From assembly GCA_030620125.1 (NCBI GenBank), contig JAUXFI010000007.1, forward strand, positions 1 to 20,454: a stretch of DNA of 20,454 bases, read 5' to 3'. Positions 1 through 8,818 of this stretch are shown here, piece after piece. The stretch comes from Anaerolineae bacterium (GTDB lineage Bacteria > Chloroflexota > Anaerolineae > B4-G1). The translations under genes were made by a program, and so were the position numbers. Position 1 is the first letter of the stretch. Every line of letters begins with the position of its first letter. The notes under the pieces were generated by a model that ran no database searches, had not been told where the DNA came from, and saw nothing but the letters and a program-made list of their open reading frames with translations.

Positions 1-24
1 TGCAAGATCTAGCACTGGCTGCGC

Positions 25-54
25 TTGCATGACCAGGGCGCACGGTGGTATAAT
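25..54 (+). promoter_or_regulatory. Promoter of yebC-ruvC-ruvA
   Basis: A -35 box TTGCAT (25-30) and a perfect -10 TATAAT (49-54) are separated by 18 bp. The -10 is preceded by TGG, so it is an extended -10 (TGGTATAAT). The start of transcription would fall near 61, inside the TAATGCG repeat, leaving a short leader before the yebC ribosome binding site GGAGG at 93-97. The same nine bases recur at two minus-strand promoters in this window. Confidence 0.75.
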
Positions 55-55
55 C

Positions 56-80
56 TAATGCGTAATGCGTAATGCGTAAT
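56..80. repeat. Short tandem heptamer repeat TAATGCG
   Basis: Three perfect copies of TAATGCG plus a partial TAAT lie between the -10 box and the ribosome binding site of yebC, so they would form the very start of the mRNA. The same heptamer is found again as an inverted pair at 12426-12490. Confidence 0.85.
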
Positions 81-104
81 CCAAATAGCAGTGGAGGGTA
101 ACGT

Positions 105-860
105 ATGTCCGGTCACAGTAAATGGAAAACCATCAAGCACAAGAAAGCCGCCACAGATGCCAAGCGAGGTAAAATCTTTACCCGATTGGGGAGAGAGATC
201 ACCATTGTAGCACGCGAAGGGGGAGGTGACCCCGACGTTAACTTTAATCTGCGCCTGGCCGTGGACAGGGCTAAATCCGCCAACATGCCCAAGGACAACA
301 TCGAGCGGGCCATCAAGCGCGGCACCGGTGAACTCAAAGGCGAGGAATTGGTGGAGGTGACGTACGAGGGGTACGCTCCCAACGGGGTCGCCCTGTTGGT
401 GCGGGTGCTCACCGACAACAAGAACCGCGCCGTCTCCGATGTCCGCCGCATCCTCAGCCGGCAGGGTGGGACGTTGGCTGACGCGGGCGCCGTCGCCTGG
501 CAATTCGAGCGCAAGGGGTACATCGCCATCACGCCTGACGGAGCGGACGAGGATACCATCTTTGAGGTCGCGGTAGAGGCAGGGGCCGCGGACGTCGAGT
601 TCGGCGATGACCTGATCGAAGTCTACACTGAACTGGAATACTTCCAGGCAGTGCGACAGGCGTTGGAGGAGGCAGGCATTCAATTTGAGACAGCCGAGAT
701 GGCGATGATGCCCAAGACAACGATGCAACTGGAGGAAAGGAAAACTCTTCAGGTAATGGGCGTCATCGAGGCGCTGGAGGATTTGGACGACGTGCAGCAG
801 GTCTACTCCAATCTGAACATCAGCGACGAGATGATGGCCAAGTACGAGACCTCGTCGTGA
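105..860 (+). CDS. yebC: YebC/PmpR (TACO1) family protein
   Basis: This 251-residue protein is full length for the family. It opens with the hallmark MSGHSKWKTIKHKK, followed by the conserved stretch around residues 50-75 (RAKSANMPKDNIERAIKRG) and the YEGYAPNGVA block. Family members were annotated as transcriptional regulators. Mitochondrial TACO1 and some bacterial relatives are reported to help ribosomes through difficult stretches such as polyproline, which fits a genome with many Pro/Thr-rich proteins (inference). The start is an ATG seven bases after GGAGG (93-97) and follows a good promoter. The gene is six bases ahead of ruvC, an order seen in many bacteria, and is probably cotranscribed with ruvC and ruvA. 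Confidence 0.97.
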   Translation: MSGHSKWKTIKHKKAATDAKRGKIFTRLGREITIVAREGGGDPDVNFNLRLAVDRAKSANMPKDNIERAIKRGTGELKGEELVEVTYEGYAPNGVALLVRVLTDNKNRAVSDVRRILSRQGGTLADAGAVAWQFERKGYIAITPDGADEDTIFEVAVEAGAADVEFGDDLIEVYTELEYFQAVRQALEEAGIQFETAEMAMMPKTTMQLEERKTLQVMGVIEALEDLDDVQQVYSNLNISDEMMAKYETSS

Positions 861-866
861 TCCCAG

Positions 867-1391
867 ATGCGCGTACTCGGCATTGACCCCGGCACTGCCA
901 TCACGGGCTACGGCGTGGTGGAGGAGACGGGGGGGGACTTGAGATCGCTGGCGTTCGGTGTGATCAAGACGCCAGCCGATTTGCCCCTTCCCGCTCGCCT
1001 GCAGTTGATCTACCGGTCGGTAAGGGCACTGGCGGCGGAGTGGGAGCCTTATGCGGCTGCGGTGGAGGAACTCTTTTTCAGCCGCAACGTGCGCACGGCG
1101 ATGAGCGTGGGACAGGCGCGTGGCGTGGTGCTCCTGGCCCTGGCCGATGCGGGGCTGGACGTGGCCGAATACACGCCGCTGACGATCAAGCAGGCCGTGG
1201 CCGGCTACGGGGGCGCGGACAAGGCGCAGGTGCAGGAGATGGTGCGATTGTTGTTGGAATTGGCGGAACCACCGCGCCCCGACGACGCGGCCGACGCGCT
1301 GGCCGTCGCCATCTGTCACCTGCACTCGGCTCGCTTGCTCGCGCTCTCCGAGGCAGCCCCCACTCCCGCCCCCAACTTTGGGGGAGGCTAG
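867..1391 (+). CDS. ruvC: Crossover junction endodeoxyribonuclease RuvC
   Basis: RuvC is the Holliday-junction resolvase that cuts junctions held by RuvAB. The 174-residue length is normal. The RNase H-like acidic active site is visible: D7 in GIDPGT, E67 in AVEELFF, and D140/D143 in [14 protein letters not shown]. The ATG lies six bases after the yebC stop with no strong Shine-Dalgarno, so translational coupling is likely. The last residues ([10 protein letters not shown]) and the stop codon are encoded by a GC-rich palindromic repeat (1369-1430), so the tail is probably not part of the folded enzyme. The downstream partner is ruvA; ruvB is not in this window. Confidence 0.97.
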   Translation: MRVLGIDPGTAITGYGVVEETGGDLRSLAFGVIKTPADLPLPARLQLIYRSVRALAAEWEPYAAAVEELFFSRNVRTAMSVGQARGVVLLALADAGLDVAEYTPLTIKQAVAGYGGADKAQVQEMVRLLLELAEPPRPDDAADALAVAICHLHSARLLALSEAAPTPAPNFGGG

Positions 1392-1430
1392 TCCTTCCCC
1401 CACCCAGAATTGGGGGGGACTGAGGGGGGG
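1369..1430. repeat. GC-rich palindromic repeat at the ruvC 3' end
   Basis: Two small palindromes of the same design follow each other: CCCCCAACTTTGGGGG (1369-1384) and CCCAGAATTGGG (1403-1414) with flanking C and G runs. The first lies inside the last ruvC codons and the second in the 56-bp gap before ruvA. The ruvA ribosome binding site (GGGAGG, 1435-1440) is just downstream. It resembles a dispersed palindromic repeat, but only this one locus is visible here. Confidence 0.6.
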
Positions 1431-1447
1431 CAAGGGGAGGATACAGG

Positions 1448-2029
1448 ATGATCGCCAGACTCAGCGGGATAGTGTGGAGCATCGGAGAAGATAACGTGGT
1501 GGTTCGCGCGGGGGGGATTGGTCTCCAGGTGCGCGTACCCTCTGGTGTGTTGGAACAACTGGATGACGTGGGCCAACCGGTGGAGCTATTCACCCACCTG
1601 CACGTGCGCGAAAACGAACTGACCCTGTACGGATTTCTCACCGAGGATGAGTTAGCACTGTTCAGACTGTTGTTGAGCGTCTCCGGGGTCGGCCCCAAAG
1701 TCGCGCTGGCACTGCTGGGCACCGTTTCGCCGGACGCGCTCCGCCAGGCTGTGGTGCAGGAAGAGCCGGGCTTGCTGTCTCGTGTGCCCGGCATCGGGCC
1801 GAAGACCGCCAGGGCGATCATCTTTTACCTGCAGGACAAGATCATCTCCACTGAGGTAACGAGAGCACCCCTATTGAGTGACGCAGACGCCGAGGTCATC
1901 GCCGCGCTGACTGGCCTGGGCTTTAGCCTGGTCGAGGCGCAGGCAGCGCTCCAGAGTCTGCCGCGAGATGAGGATCTATCCGTCGAGGAGCGAGTGCGCC
2001 AGGCTTTGGCCTACTTTGCCACGCCCTGA
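1448..2029 (+). CDS. ruvA: Holliday junction branch migration protein RuvA
   Basis: RuvA binds four-way junctions as a tetramer and loads the RuvB motor. The 193 residues show the usual three parts. Residues 1-65 form the OB-fold domain. A double helix-hairpin-helix follows, with SVSGVGPKVALALL (77-90) and RVPGIGPKTARAII (112-125). The C-terminal RuvB-contacting domain is at about 145-192. The ATG at 1448 is seven bases after GGGAGG, which fixes the start. It is probably in one transcript with yebC and ruvC. RuvB, its obligate partner, is elsewhere in the genome. Confidence 0.97.
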   Translation: MIARLSGIVWSIGEDNVVVRAGGIGLQVRVPSGVLEQLDDVGQPVELFTHLHVRENELTLYGFLTEDELALFRLLLSVSGVGPKVALALLGTVSPDALRQAVVQEEPGLLSRVPGIGPKTARAIIFYLQDKIISTEVTRAPLLSDADAEVIAALTGLGFSLVEAQAALQSLPRDEDLSVEERVRQALAYFATP

Positions 2030-2043
2030 GGGCAGAATTTCCA

Positions 2044-3300
2044 GTGACACGAGAGCAACAACCCAAGAAGCATCCTGAATGGCCTCAACGACTGCGACGC
2101 TTTGGTCTCAACATCCAGAGCAAGATCCTCGGGCCGTCGCAGTTCGCCACCCGCCCCCTCGGCCGCCTGGCGCGCATGTCATACGCTGCGGAAGTGGAGC
2201 GGACCCGCACGCTGGAGAAGCTGCTAGAGACCTATAAGGAGTCCGCCAGTCGCTTGCGGGCGATCCTCTCCAGCATGGGCGACGGCGTGTTGCTGGAGGA
2301 CGTGAATGGGGATTTCATTCCTCTGAACGCGGCGGCTGGGGTTTTGTTAGACGGGATGGCCGCCAGCTTTCCGTTTGGCCCACTGCGCGAACTCTCCTCA
2401 GGAGACTACGATCGGGTCTCAAACGTCCAACCGAATCCGGGGCTTCTGGAGCGGCGGTGCTTCCAGGTGGGCAGGAAGATAATCAGTGCCCACTCTGCGG
2501 CTGTCCGGACGGATGATGGAGAGCCTCTGGGTACCGTGATCGTGCTGCGGGACGTGACGACCGAGACCGAGGCGGAGCAACTCAAGGATGCTTTTATCAC
2601 CCACGTCTCGCACGAATTGCGCACGCCATTGGCGGTGATCAAAGCGTGCAGCGAACTCTTACTCGTAGGCGACGACAGAATATCCGACGAGGAACAGCAT
2701 AGTTTCCTGGAGACAATTAACCGTCACACCGACAACCTGACGGTGATGATCAATGAACTGCTGGACTTTTCAGAGATGGAAGCGGGGGGGCGGCTAGGGT
2801 TGCAGCAACGACCGGTATTACTATCCAACGTCGTCGAAGAGGTAGCCGAGGAATGGCGTCCGCAGATGGATAGGAAGGGCCTGGTCTTCCAGGTGCAGAC
2901 TCCTGCCGACCTGCCTCTGGTGAATGTAGACACGAGACGGCTGCGCTGGGCGGTCATCAACCTGGTGCGCAATGCCTGGCAGTACACACCGGCTGGTGGC
3001 AGCGTGATACTGCGACTGTCCGCGCAAGACGGTCAAGTGATGCTCAGAGTCATAGATACTGGCATAGGCATCTCCCCTGAGAGCCAGCAGCAGATCTTTG
3101 GTCGCTTTTACCGAGCCACGAATATGCCGGCCGAGGATGTGCGGGGGCTTGGCCTGGGGCTGTACGTAACCAGGGCAATCATTGAGGCGCACGGGGGACA
3201 GATCTACGTCGCCAGTGAGGAAGGAGAGGGAACCACCTTTAGCGTGATTCTTCCAGCGCTGCAGACCCACGAGCACGAGGCTGAGAAGGGGCTGCTCTGA
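2044..3300 (+). CDS. PAS-containing sensor histidine kinase, no membrane segment
   Basis: This 418-residue protein begins at a GTG, 14 bases after ruvA, with only a weak AGGG-like ribosome site. No transmembrane helix is visible, so it is probably cytoplasmic or peripheral; the N-terminus (1-50) is basic. A short coiled-coil-like segment (about 50-72) leads into a PAS domain (about 72-175). The HisKA H-box has the phosphorylated His190 (THVSHELRTPLAVI), then come the N-box (NLVRNAWQYTP), G1 (DTGIGIS), F-box and G2 (GLGLGLYV) of an intact ATPase domain. It could autophosphorylate and pass phosphate to a response regulator, but none is encoded nearby, so its target and signal are unknown. It ends 36 bases from the convergent LCP gene with no clear terminator between them. 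Confidence 0.93.
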   Translation: MTREQQPKKHPEWPQRLRRFGLNIQSKILGPSQFATRPLGRLARMSYAAEVERTRTLEKLLETYKESASRLRAILSSMGDGVLLEDVNGDFIPLNAAAGVLLDGMAASFPFGPLRELSSGDYDRVSNVQPNPGLLERRCFQVGRKIISAHSAAVRTDDGEPLGTVIVLRDVTTETEAEQLKDAFITHVSHELRTPLAVIKACSELLLVGDDRISDEEQHSFLETINRHTDNLTVMINELLDFSEMEAGGRLGLQQRPVLLSNVVEEVAEEWRPQMDRKGLVFQVQTPADLPLVNVDTRRLRWAVINLVRNAWQYTPAGGSVILRLSAQDGQVMLRVIDTGIGISPESQQQIFGRFYRATNMPAEDVRGLGLGLYVTRAIIEAHGGQIYVASEEGEGTTFSVILPALQTHEHEAEKGLL

Positions 3301-3336
3301 CTCACGACGCACTGCAGCGTGCCCAAAGGCGCGCTA

Positions 3337-4821
3337 TCAGTAGGCTTTGGTCGCGGTGCAAGGGTTGTAGTCGGAGCCGAGTATGACCCGAAAGTCCACC
3401 TCGCTGCCCTCGGTCGGCTGGGAGATGATATCGCCGGCGTCACGCTTGTAGAGGTGCACCAGCCGAGAGAGGGGTGAGCCCTTGGCGGTGGTGGTGAAAT
3501 CCACGATCAGCGTGCGCGGGTAGGCCCCATCGGCCCCACCGACGCTCACCACCTCGAGACCCTCCCAGCGCAGTCTTTCGGCCGCCACGTGACCCAACCC
3601 CTCGTAGGGTGTGGCGTTCCACACCTCGACCCGGAAGGCGCGCTGTTGTGCGCGACCGCCGGCCGGCGGTGCCAATGCCTCGCTGATCAGGCCAGGCAGG
3701 GCCTCGTAGTTGGGGACCAGCACGTAGGCCCCATTCGGGGCAGTCCACGCCTGTACGACGGTCCGTCCCACAAAACGGCTCTTTACGTTCACCATATCCA
3801 GCCGCGAACCGATGCCCCCCAGGTAGAGCAGTTCATCTAACCCCAGGTCAGTGACGACGTTCTCGCCCAGTGCTCCCCATATCTCGGGAATCTTGGGGAT
3901 GATGTCCAGGGTCAGTATCTGGCGGTACAGGCCCCGGAGGACTTGCTGCTGGCGGCGGTTGCGATCAAAGTCACTGGTGCTCCAGCGAGAGCGGGAGTAC
4001 CAGAGCGCGTGTTGGCCGCCGAGGTGGTGGATACCCGGCAGCCAGTCCACGTCAGTCTGGCCGGTGGGTGAGCAGGGGTCCGGGAAGGTATCGGACAAGG
4101 GACATTCCACGGCCACGTCTACGCCCCCCAGTGTGTCCACGATTCTGACAAAGCCGTCAAAGCTGGTCCGCACGTAGTAATGAATCCGTATCCCCAAGTT
4201 GTACTCGATGGTGGCCTTGAGCAGCCCAGGGCCACCGCCAGGGTAGCCGTTGCGGTCTCCATAGTTGTAGGCTGTGTTGATCTTGTCAAAGCCGTGGCTG
4301 GGAATCCAGGCATAATAATCGCGGGGGATTGAGAGGAGCGAGACAGAGGGGAGATCAGGGTTGATGCTGGCGACGACTATGACGTCGGTACACCCCACAC
4401 TATTGGTGAGCTGCCGATCGGAGCCCAGCAGAAGAATGTTGATCACGTTGCCGGGTTGTTCCACCAGCGGCATTTGCTCTGGAATAGGCAGCGGCTGGGC
4501 CGTAGCGTCAGGGTTGGGGCTAGTCAGGATGACAGGCGGATCGGGCAGTGCGATAGGTGAGTTGGGGGTGGGAGTGGAAGTCGACGTGGGAGTGTGAGTG
4601 GGCATGGTAGTGAGCGTAGGGGCGGGGGTATCGGTGGGCGCGTGGGTGGGCGTGGCTGTCGGCGTGGATGTCTCTGTAGGCCAGGCGGTGGGGGTCACTG
4701 TGGCAAGTGCCTGGGCAACCCCCGGCGCAGTGGTGATGACCCAATGGCTGACTACGGTCACCAGCACCAGGATTACAATTAAGGTCAGCCCCTCCAAAAA
4801 GCGGCTCAGGGAACGTTGCAT
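3337..4821 (-). CDS. LytR-CpsA-Psr (LCP) family protein with LytR_C domain
   Basis: LCP proteins are membrane-bound transferases that attach undecaprenyl-linked glycopolymers to the cell wall or envelope. I place the start at the ATG at 4821 (494 residues), which puts the single transmembrane segment at residues 9-32, as usual for the family; the open frame extends 43 codons further but over the promoter. A Thr/Pro-rich linker (about 41-88) leads to the LCP domain (about 126-305) with NILLLGSDRQ (Asp135), SIPRDYYAW and the Arg-rich SRSRWSTSDFDRNRRQQQ. The C-terminal part (about 395-485, RVEVWNATPYEGLG) matches the LytR_C domain. The gene has its own extended -10 promoter but lies downstream of, and on the same strand as, the LysM/kinase genes. 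Confidence 0.93.
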   Translation of the reverse strand: MQRSLSRFLEGLTLIVILVLVTVVSHWVITTAPGVAQALATVTPTAWPTETSTPTATPTHAPTDTPAPTLTTMPTHTPTSTSTPTPNSPIALPDPPVILTSPNPDATAQPLPIPEQMPLVEQPGNVINILLLGSDRQLTNSVGCTDVIVVASINPDLPSVSLLSIPRDYYAWIPSHGFDKINTAYNYGDRNGYPGGGPGLLKATIEYNLGIRIHYYVRTSFDGFVRIVDTLGGVDVAVECPLSDTFPDPCSPTGQTDVDWLPGIHHLGGQHALWYSRSRWSTSDFDRNRRQQQVLRGLYRQILTLDIIPKIPEIWGALGENVVTDLGLDELLYLGGIGSRLDMVNVKSRFVGRTVVQAWTAPNGAYVLVPNYEALPGLISEALAPPAGGRAQQRAFRVEVWNATPYEGLGHVAAERLRWEGLEVVSVGGADGAYPRTLIVDFTTTAKGSPLSRLVHLYKRDAGDIISQPTEGSEVDFRVILGSDYNPCTATKAY

Positions 4822-4867
4822 ATCGTCCGTGTCTCTTCCATCCAGTCTACCCAGGCAGAACGGATGT

Positions 4868-4873
4868 ATTATA
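4868..4873 (-). promoter_or_regulatory. Extended -10 promoter of the LCP gene
   Basis: On the minus strand the sequence reads TGTGGTATAAT, a perfect TATAAT with the TGn extension. No good -35 lies upstream; the nearest candidate is TGGTAA at about 4890-4895. Transcription would start near 4861, about 40 bases before the ATG at 4821. Confidence 0.6.
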
Positions 4874-4987
4874 CCACACGAAGCGGCTATTACCAGTCCT
4901 TTGTGGCGAGAACAATGGCAGCGTCTGGTGTTGGGGACCGAGTACCTCAATCACACGGGGCAGTCCCCGAGGCAGACGAGGGAATTG

Positions 4988-6046
4988 CTAACCGGAGGGG
5001 GTTGAGGTAGAGGTCGGTGTGGACGTGGACGTGGAGGTCTCCGTTGGCGTGGGGGTCAATGTGTACGTGGGTGTAGGCGTGAAAGACGCCGTTGGGATGG
5101 GCGTCTCGCTGGGTGTGGGTGTGAAGGTGAGCGTCGGCGTAGGAGTGGGAGTGGAGGTCTCAGGGGTTATGGGGATATAGGTCGGGGTGGGAGTGGCTGT
5201 GAAGGTAGGCGTCAGACTTGGGGTCGGAGTTAGCGTCGGAGGCAGTGTCAGCGTTGGCGTCAGCGTGGGTGTTGGCCAGACAGGTGTGTGCGAGGGCGTC
5301 GGGCTGGGGAATGGCGTAGACGATGGCGTCGGGGTGACGGTTGGCTGGCACGTAGGCGTGGGTGGCAGAGGCGGGACGTAGAGTGCTTGCCCAGCGTAGA
5401 TGGTATAGCCACTCATGCAGTTGGCTTGCCTGATAGCGTCAATGCCCACGTTGTAGCGGCGGGAGAGGGAGTAGAGGGTGTCGCCCCGTTGCACGATGTA
5501 TATGACCCAATCTAAAGGCGGGCCGCAGGGAAAAGGCAGTGGCGTGGGGCTGACGTACAAGGTCGAAGGCAGGTAGAGCTTTTGATTGACGTAGATTGTC
5601 GTCGTGCTCAGGCAGTTGGCCCGCATCAACGCAAGGGAGGTGGTTCCAGTCCGCCAGGCCAGGCCAGCGAGTGTGTCACCCCGTCGCACGACATATACAA
5701 TCCACCCCGGAGGTCGCGAGCAACTGGGCATCAAGGGCGAGGGCTCGGTAGGCGACTCGGAAGGAACAGGCGTCGGCGAGACGGGGGTTTCTGTCGCAGA
5801 TGGCGGAGGAGAGGGAGACGGCGTAGAGGAAGGAGAGGGGGTGGCTGTAGGAAGGAACGGCGTGGGTGAGGGCGGGAGCACAGCAACCACCTGGGTGGGA
5901 GGCAAACGTTTGCCTGACATGTCGAGTTGGCTCAATAGGAAACCGCCCAACAGCATGCTCACGCTGATGAGCGTGGCGACGAGGCCCACCAGCAGTTGCC
6001 CCATACCAGTGGGCCAGCTCACGGCAGGGCGTGCTTGCTCACTCAC
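4988..6046 (-). CDS. Membrane-anchored double-LysM protein with Thr/Pro-rich stalk and tail
   Basis: This 352-residue protein starts at a GTG overlapping the stop of the upstream kinase gene (GTGA), so the two are translationally coupled. One transmembrane segment (about 17-40) anchors it. A Pro/Ser/Thr linker (50-108) follows, then two LysM domains at about 112-160 and 178-225 ([15 protein letters not shown] and [15 protein letters not shown]). LysM binds N-acetylglucosamine-containing glycans such as peptidoglycan. Each LysM carries a Cys just before it and one in a RxANC motif (C109/C145 and C174/C210), suggesting a disulfide in each domain. The last ~120 residues are almost pure Thr/Pro/Ser, a possible glycosylated spacer. 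No enzyme domain is present, so the role is probably structural or sensory. Confidence 0.9.
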   Translation of the reverse strand: MSEQARPAVSWPTGMGQLLVGLVATLISVSMLLGGFLLSQLDMSGKRLPPTQVVAVLPPSPTPFLPTATPSPSSTPSPSPPPSATETPVSPTPVPSESPTEPSPLMPSCSRPPGWIVYVVRRGDTLAGLAWRTGTTSLALMRANCLSTTTIYVNQKLYLPSTLYVSPTPLPFPCGPPLDWVIYIVQRGDTLYSLSRRYNVGIDAIRQANCMSGYTIYAGQALYVPPLPPTPTCQPTVTPTPSSTPFPSPTPSHTPVWPTPTLTPTLTLPPTLTPTPSLTPTFTATPTPTYIPITPETSTPTPTPTLTFTPTPSETPIPTASFTPTPTYTLTPTPTETSTSTSTPTSTSTPSG

Positions 6047-8730
6047 CGCTCTTCTCCAGTCTCGCCATTCCCAGACTCAGACCACAGGTCATCGCCATTG
6101 CTATCCTCGGACGACAGCGGCAGGATAAGGCTAAAGGTACTGCCCACCTCCATTTTACTCTCCACCCAGATGCGTCCTCCGTGCGCTTCGACCAACGCTT
6201 TGGCAATGGATAGACCGACTCCTGTTTCACCCAGGCCAGCGATGAGGGGATTGTCGGCCCGGTAGAGGCGCTGGAAGACCCGGCGCTGATCCTCAGGAGC
6301 TATGCCTCCTCCCGTGTCGGTCACGGATATGAACAGGTAGGCGGGCAGGCCATAAACCTGGTCGTCGTGCTCTTCCAGCCGGGCACGGACCAGTACCTCT
6401 GTGTCTGGCTCTGAGCATTGACCGGCGTTGGACAGGAGGTTCAATGCGATCTGGTAGAGACTGTCTCGATCCGCATGCACGGGCGGCAATTCGGGCGGCA
6501 TGTCAAGTTGCACCGCCAGTTTGCGTTCGCTGAATTGGGCAGCCAGCGACATGATCGCATCCTCGAGGACACTGATGACGTTGACAGGCCCCGGTGAAAG
6601 CGAGAGCAGTCCAGCGTCTATGGTGGTCACTCTTATCAGATCGCCGAGCAGCCTTCCCATGCGCTCAATGTTGGCCTTGACCCGCTGCAAGAACTGGCGC
6701 TGCATCTCGCCGATGATGCCCACGGCCTCGTTCAACAAGAGATCTGTGTAGCCGGTGATAGAGGTCATCGGCGTGCGGAGTTCCTGGATCAACGAGGCCA
6801 CCATCTCGCTTTGGAGCGCCAATCCCTCCTCTGGGTAAAGGAGACAAGCCAGCGTCCCGCGCCAACCGCAATCATCTGGGAGGCGGGTCAACTCTGCCCG
6901 CATCGTCCGCCCATCCAGGTTGAGGGTGATTGTAGCAACGTCGCCAGTCTGGGTCTCCTCCTGCAAGAGTTGGCTGACTGTCTGGCCCCACAAGGGCTCG
7001 GTGAACAGGGTCTGGAAAGACGCACCCACCAGCGTCGAACGGGACTGGCCTATGAGGTACTGAGCACCCTGGCTGACCAGGACAATGTTGCCTTGTTCGT
7101 CACCCACCACGATACCGCCCAGCCCGCCGTCGGCGGATTGCGCCGATGGGGACTGCGATGTCTCCTGGCTCTGTGCTTCCTGAAGCATGGCTTGAGCCTG
7201 TGCCACTTGGTTCTGCAAATCGGCCTCCGAGCGAGCGAATTGCTCTGCTTTCTCTCTCCACTCGCTCAACTCGGCTTCCAACATGGCGCGAGACTCGGCC
7301 AACCCGCGTATCTCCTCTTGCCAGATGACAACTTCGGCTGCAGTCTGACTCTGAGCTACAGCTTCATGTTCTCGCAGACGCAGCTTGGTGTCCAGTTCTT
7401 CAGCTCGTCGCCGCTCTTGCTCCACTTGGTCTTCCAATTCAGCCGCTCGCTGGGCCAGATGATGTGCTTCGCTGAGCACCTTTTGCAGCTCGGCGCTGTG
7501 GTCGGTGGTCGCCCGGCGACGAGCGCCGACGAGCGACGCCGCTATCGCTGTGCCTACGGCCTGGACAGCCTGTTCGTCCTGCACCGTCCAACGCTGCTGG
7601 GAGATCGGGTTTCCGATCAGCATGATACCCAGCAGGGTTCCTCTATCGGTCAGAGGCTGCACCAGCAAAGGCCCAGGCCGCTCAAAGCCCAGGCGGCTGT
7701 ACAAGGCAGGGACGGCGGAGTCCTTACGCGGAGTACTCACGGACTGCAACCGGCCAGTCTGGGAAGCAGTAGCCAGCAGTGGATAGTCGGATACGAGCAA
7801 TGTCGGTTCTTGATGCGCCAGCATCGGGCCGGTCGGAGGGTGAAGAGCGACGATGCGTATTCCCTTGGCTGGTTTGGAGGACGGAAAGCCGATGGCGACC
7901 ATGTCGGCTCTCAGCGCGCGCGCGATAGATGAGGCCGCCAATCCCAGAGCAACCTCAACGTCGCGAGCCGTCTCAATGCGCCGGGCAGCATCCAGGATGC
8001 CGACCAATTCCAGAGCAGTGCCCTCGTGGGCGGCCAGGGACACGCCCAGCGCGCGGCGGTAGACGAGGGCAGCCAGAAGCGGGAGTGCAGCCAGATTGGC
8101 CAGCCGCACCCATCCGGCGGTATCAGAGTCGGTAATCGGGAAGGCGAACTGTAGGCCATGTCCAACAAGCCAGATGGCAAACAGGCACGTAAGCAAGCCC
8201 CAATCGCCCTCGCGCCACACCACGCCAGCGATGAGGGCCAGCGCAAGAACCGCCAGGGTGGAGAATTCCCACACTGTCTCCTGCCAATAGCCGTTGTAGG
8301 TGCTGAACTGGGTTTCGGCTTGTGGCCAGAGAGCGGCGAAGGCCGCATAGACGCCGGCAGTTATCAGGAGTGTGATGAGCAACAACGCCACGCCCAGGCG
8401 AGAGTATTGCTCCAGAATCGGCAGGAGCGCCCAAACAACCAGCAGCACGGTGGCGAGGTTGAGGAAACGTTCAAGCGGAGGCAGAACCACGTTGGCCGAT
8501 AGCACTCCGACGCGGTCAAGTACAGCGACGAGCATCAGCAGCGTGCTCGCAAGGGTCAAACCCACGGCCATCACCAGCAGCCGTATGGCAGCCGGATCGC
8601 GGCGGTGGCGACTCCAGTGCCCGAATGCTACTCCCAGTATGAGCTGGATGGCGAACAATGTCACCAGGTAGTAGACCAGGTCACCAGGCGGAACAGTGAT
8701 CAATTCGACAAAATCTCTTAAAAGTGTCAT
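6043..8730 (-). CDS. Polytopic GAF-PAS histidine kinase homologue lacking the phospho-accepting His
   Basis: This 895-residue protein has about seven hydrophobic segments (15-225), a GAF-like domain (about 245-402), a long Glu/Ala/Gln-rich coiled coil (410-520), a PAS-like domain (about 535-635) and a kinase core. The H-box reads [14 protein letters not shown], where the canonical sequence is SHELRTP: position 649 is Gln (codon CAG at 6784-6786), not His. The ATP-binding part looks intact ([25 protein letters not shown]). It should bind ATP but cannot autophosphorylate at the usual place. It may be a pseudokinase acting with the upstream kinase, its paralogue (same membrane-GAF-PAS-kinase plan, similar C-terminus). 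The start is an ATG without a strong Shine-Dalgarno. Its own promoter lies at 8790-8818, and it is coupled to the LysM gene downstream. Confidence 0.9.
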   Translation of the reverse strand: MTLLRDFVELITVPPGDLVYYLVTLFAIQLILGVAFGHWSRHRRDPAAIRLLVMAVGLTLASTLLMLVAVLDRVGVLSANVVLPPLERFLNLATVLLVVWALLPILEQYSRLGVALLLITLLITAGVYAAFAALWPQAETQFSTYNGYWQETVWEFSTLAVLALALIAGVVWREGDWGLLTCLFAIWLVGHGLQFAFPITDSDTAGWVRLANLAALPLLAALVYRRALGVSLAAHEGTALELVGILDAARRIETARDVEVALGLAASSIARALRADMVAIGFPSSKPAKGIRIVALHPPTGPMLAHQEPTLLVSDYPLLATASQTGRLQSVSTPRKDSAVPALYSRLGFERPGPLLVQPLTDRGTLLGIMLIGNPISQQRWTVQDEQAVQAVGTAIAASLVGARRRATTDHSAELQKVLSEAHHLAQRAAELEDQVEQERRRAEELDTKLRLREHEAVAQSQTAAEVVIWQEEIRGLAESRAMLEAELSEWREKAEQFARSEADLQNQVAQAQAMLQEAQSQETSQSPSAQSADGGLGGIVVGDEQGNIVLVSQGAQYLIGQSRSTLVGASFQTLFTEPLWGQTVSQLLQEETQTGDVATITLNLDGRTMRAELTRLPDDCGWRGTLACLLYPEEGLALQSEMVASLIQELRTPMTSITGYTDLLLNEAVGIIGEMQRQFLQRVKANIERMGRLLGDLIRVTTIDAGLLSLSPGPVNVISVLEDAIMSLAAQFSERKLAVQLDMPPELPPVHADRDSLYQIALNLLSNAGQCSEPDTEVLVRARLEEHDDQVYGLPAYLFISVTDTGGGIAPEDQRRVFQRLYRADNPLIAGLGETGVGLSIAKALVEAHGGRIWVESKMEVGSTFSLILPLSSEDSNGDDLWSESGNGETGEER

Positions 8731-8789
8731 TGGCTGTTGACCATTTGCCGCTCGATTTTTGTGCTGGGCAATAGCCCTAGCTTGATCTG

Positions 8790-8818
8790 ATTGTACACCA
8801 AAGTCAGTCGGCGGTCAA
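8790..8818 (-). promoter_or_regulatory. Internal promoter for the His-less kinase and LysM gene
   Basis: On the minus strand a -35 TTGACC (8813-8818) and a -10 TACAAT (8790-8795) are 17 bp apart, a near-consensus sigma-70 arrangement. The -35 lies inside the last codons of the upstream kinase gene, so the downstream pair can be transcribed separately. Confidence 0.65.

Noticed and set aside
9..1433. A 474-codon open frame on the minus strand opposite yebC and ruvC
   Set aside because: It lies entirely antisense to two well-recognised genes, its product is His/Arg/Leu-rich without any known motif, and its first residues come from the GC-rich repeat. It is a by-product of high GC codon use.
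3301..3336. A terminator between the convergent soluble kinase and LCP genes
   Set aside because: Only a 4-bp ACGC/GCGT stem is visible in the 36-bp gap.
4956..4969. CGGGG-CAGT-CCCCG hairpin between the LysM and LCP genes as a terminator
   Set aside because: The stem is only 5 bp and no T-run follows on either strand; not enough for a terminator call.
4520..5880. Strand-asymmetric G-rich tracts considered as a structured non-coding element
   Set aside because: They are explained by Thr/Pro/Ser codons of the LCP and LysM proteins on the opposite strand.
6811..7932. A 373-codon plus-strand open frame opposite the His-less kinase
   Set aside because: It is antisense to a gene with clear kinase, PAS and coiled-coil features; composition and lack of a ribosome site mark it as a shadow frame.
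8766..8777. GGGC-AATA-GCCC hairpin between the two polytopic kinase genes
   Set aside because: A 4-bp stem without a T-run; it may occur by chance.
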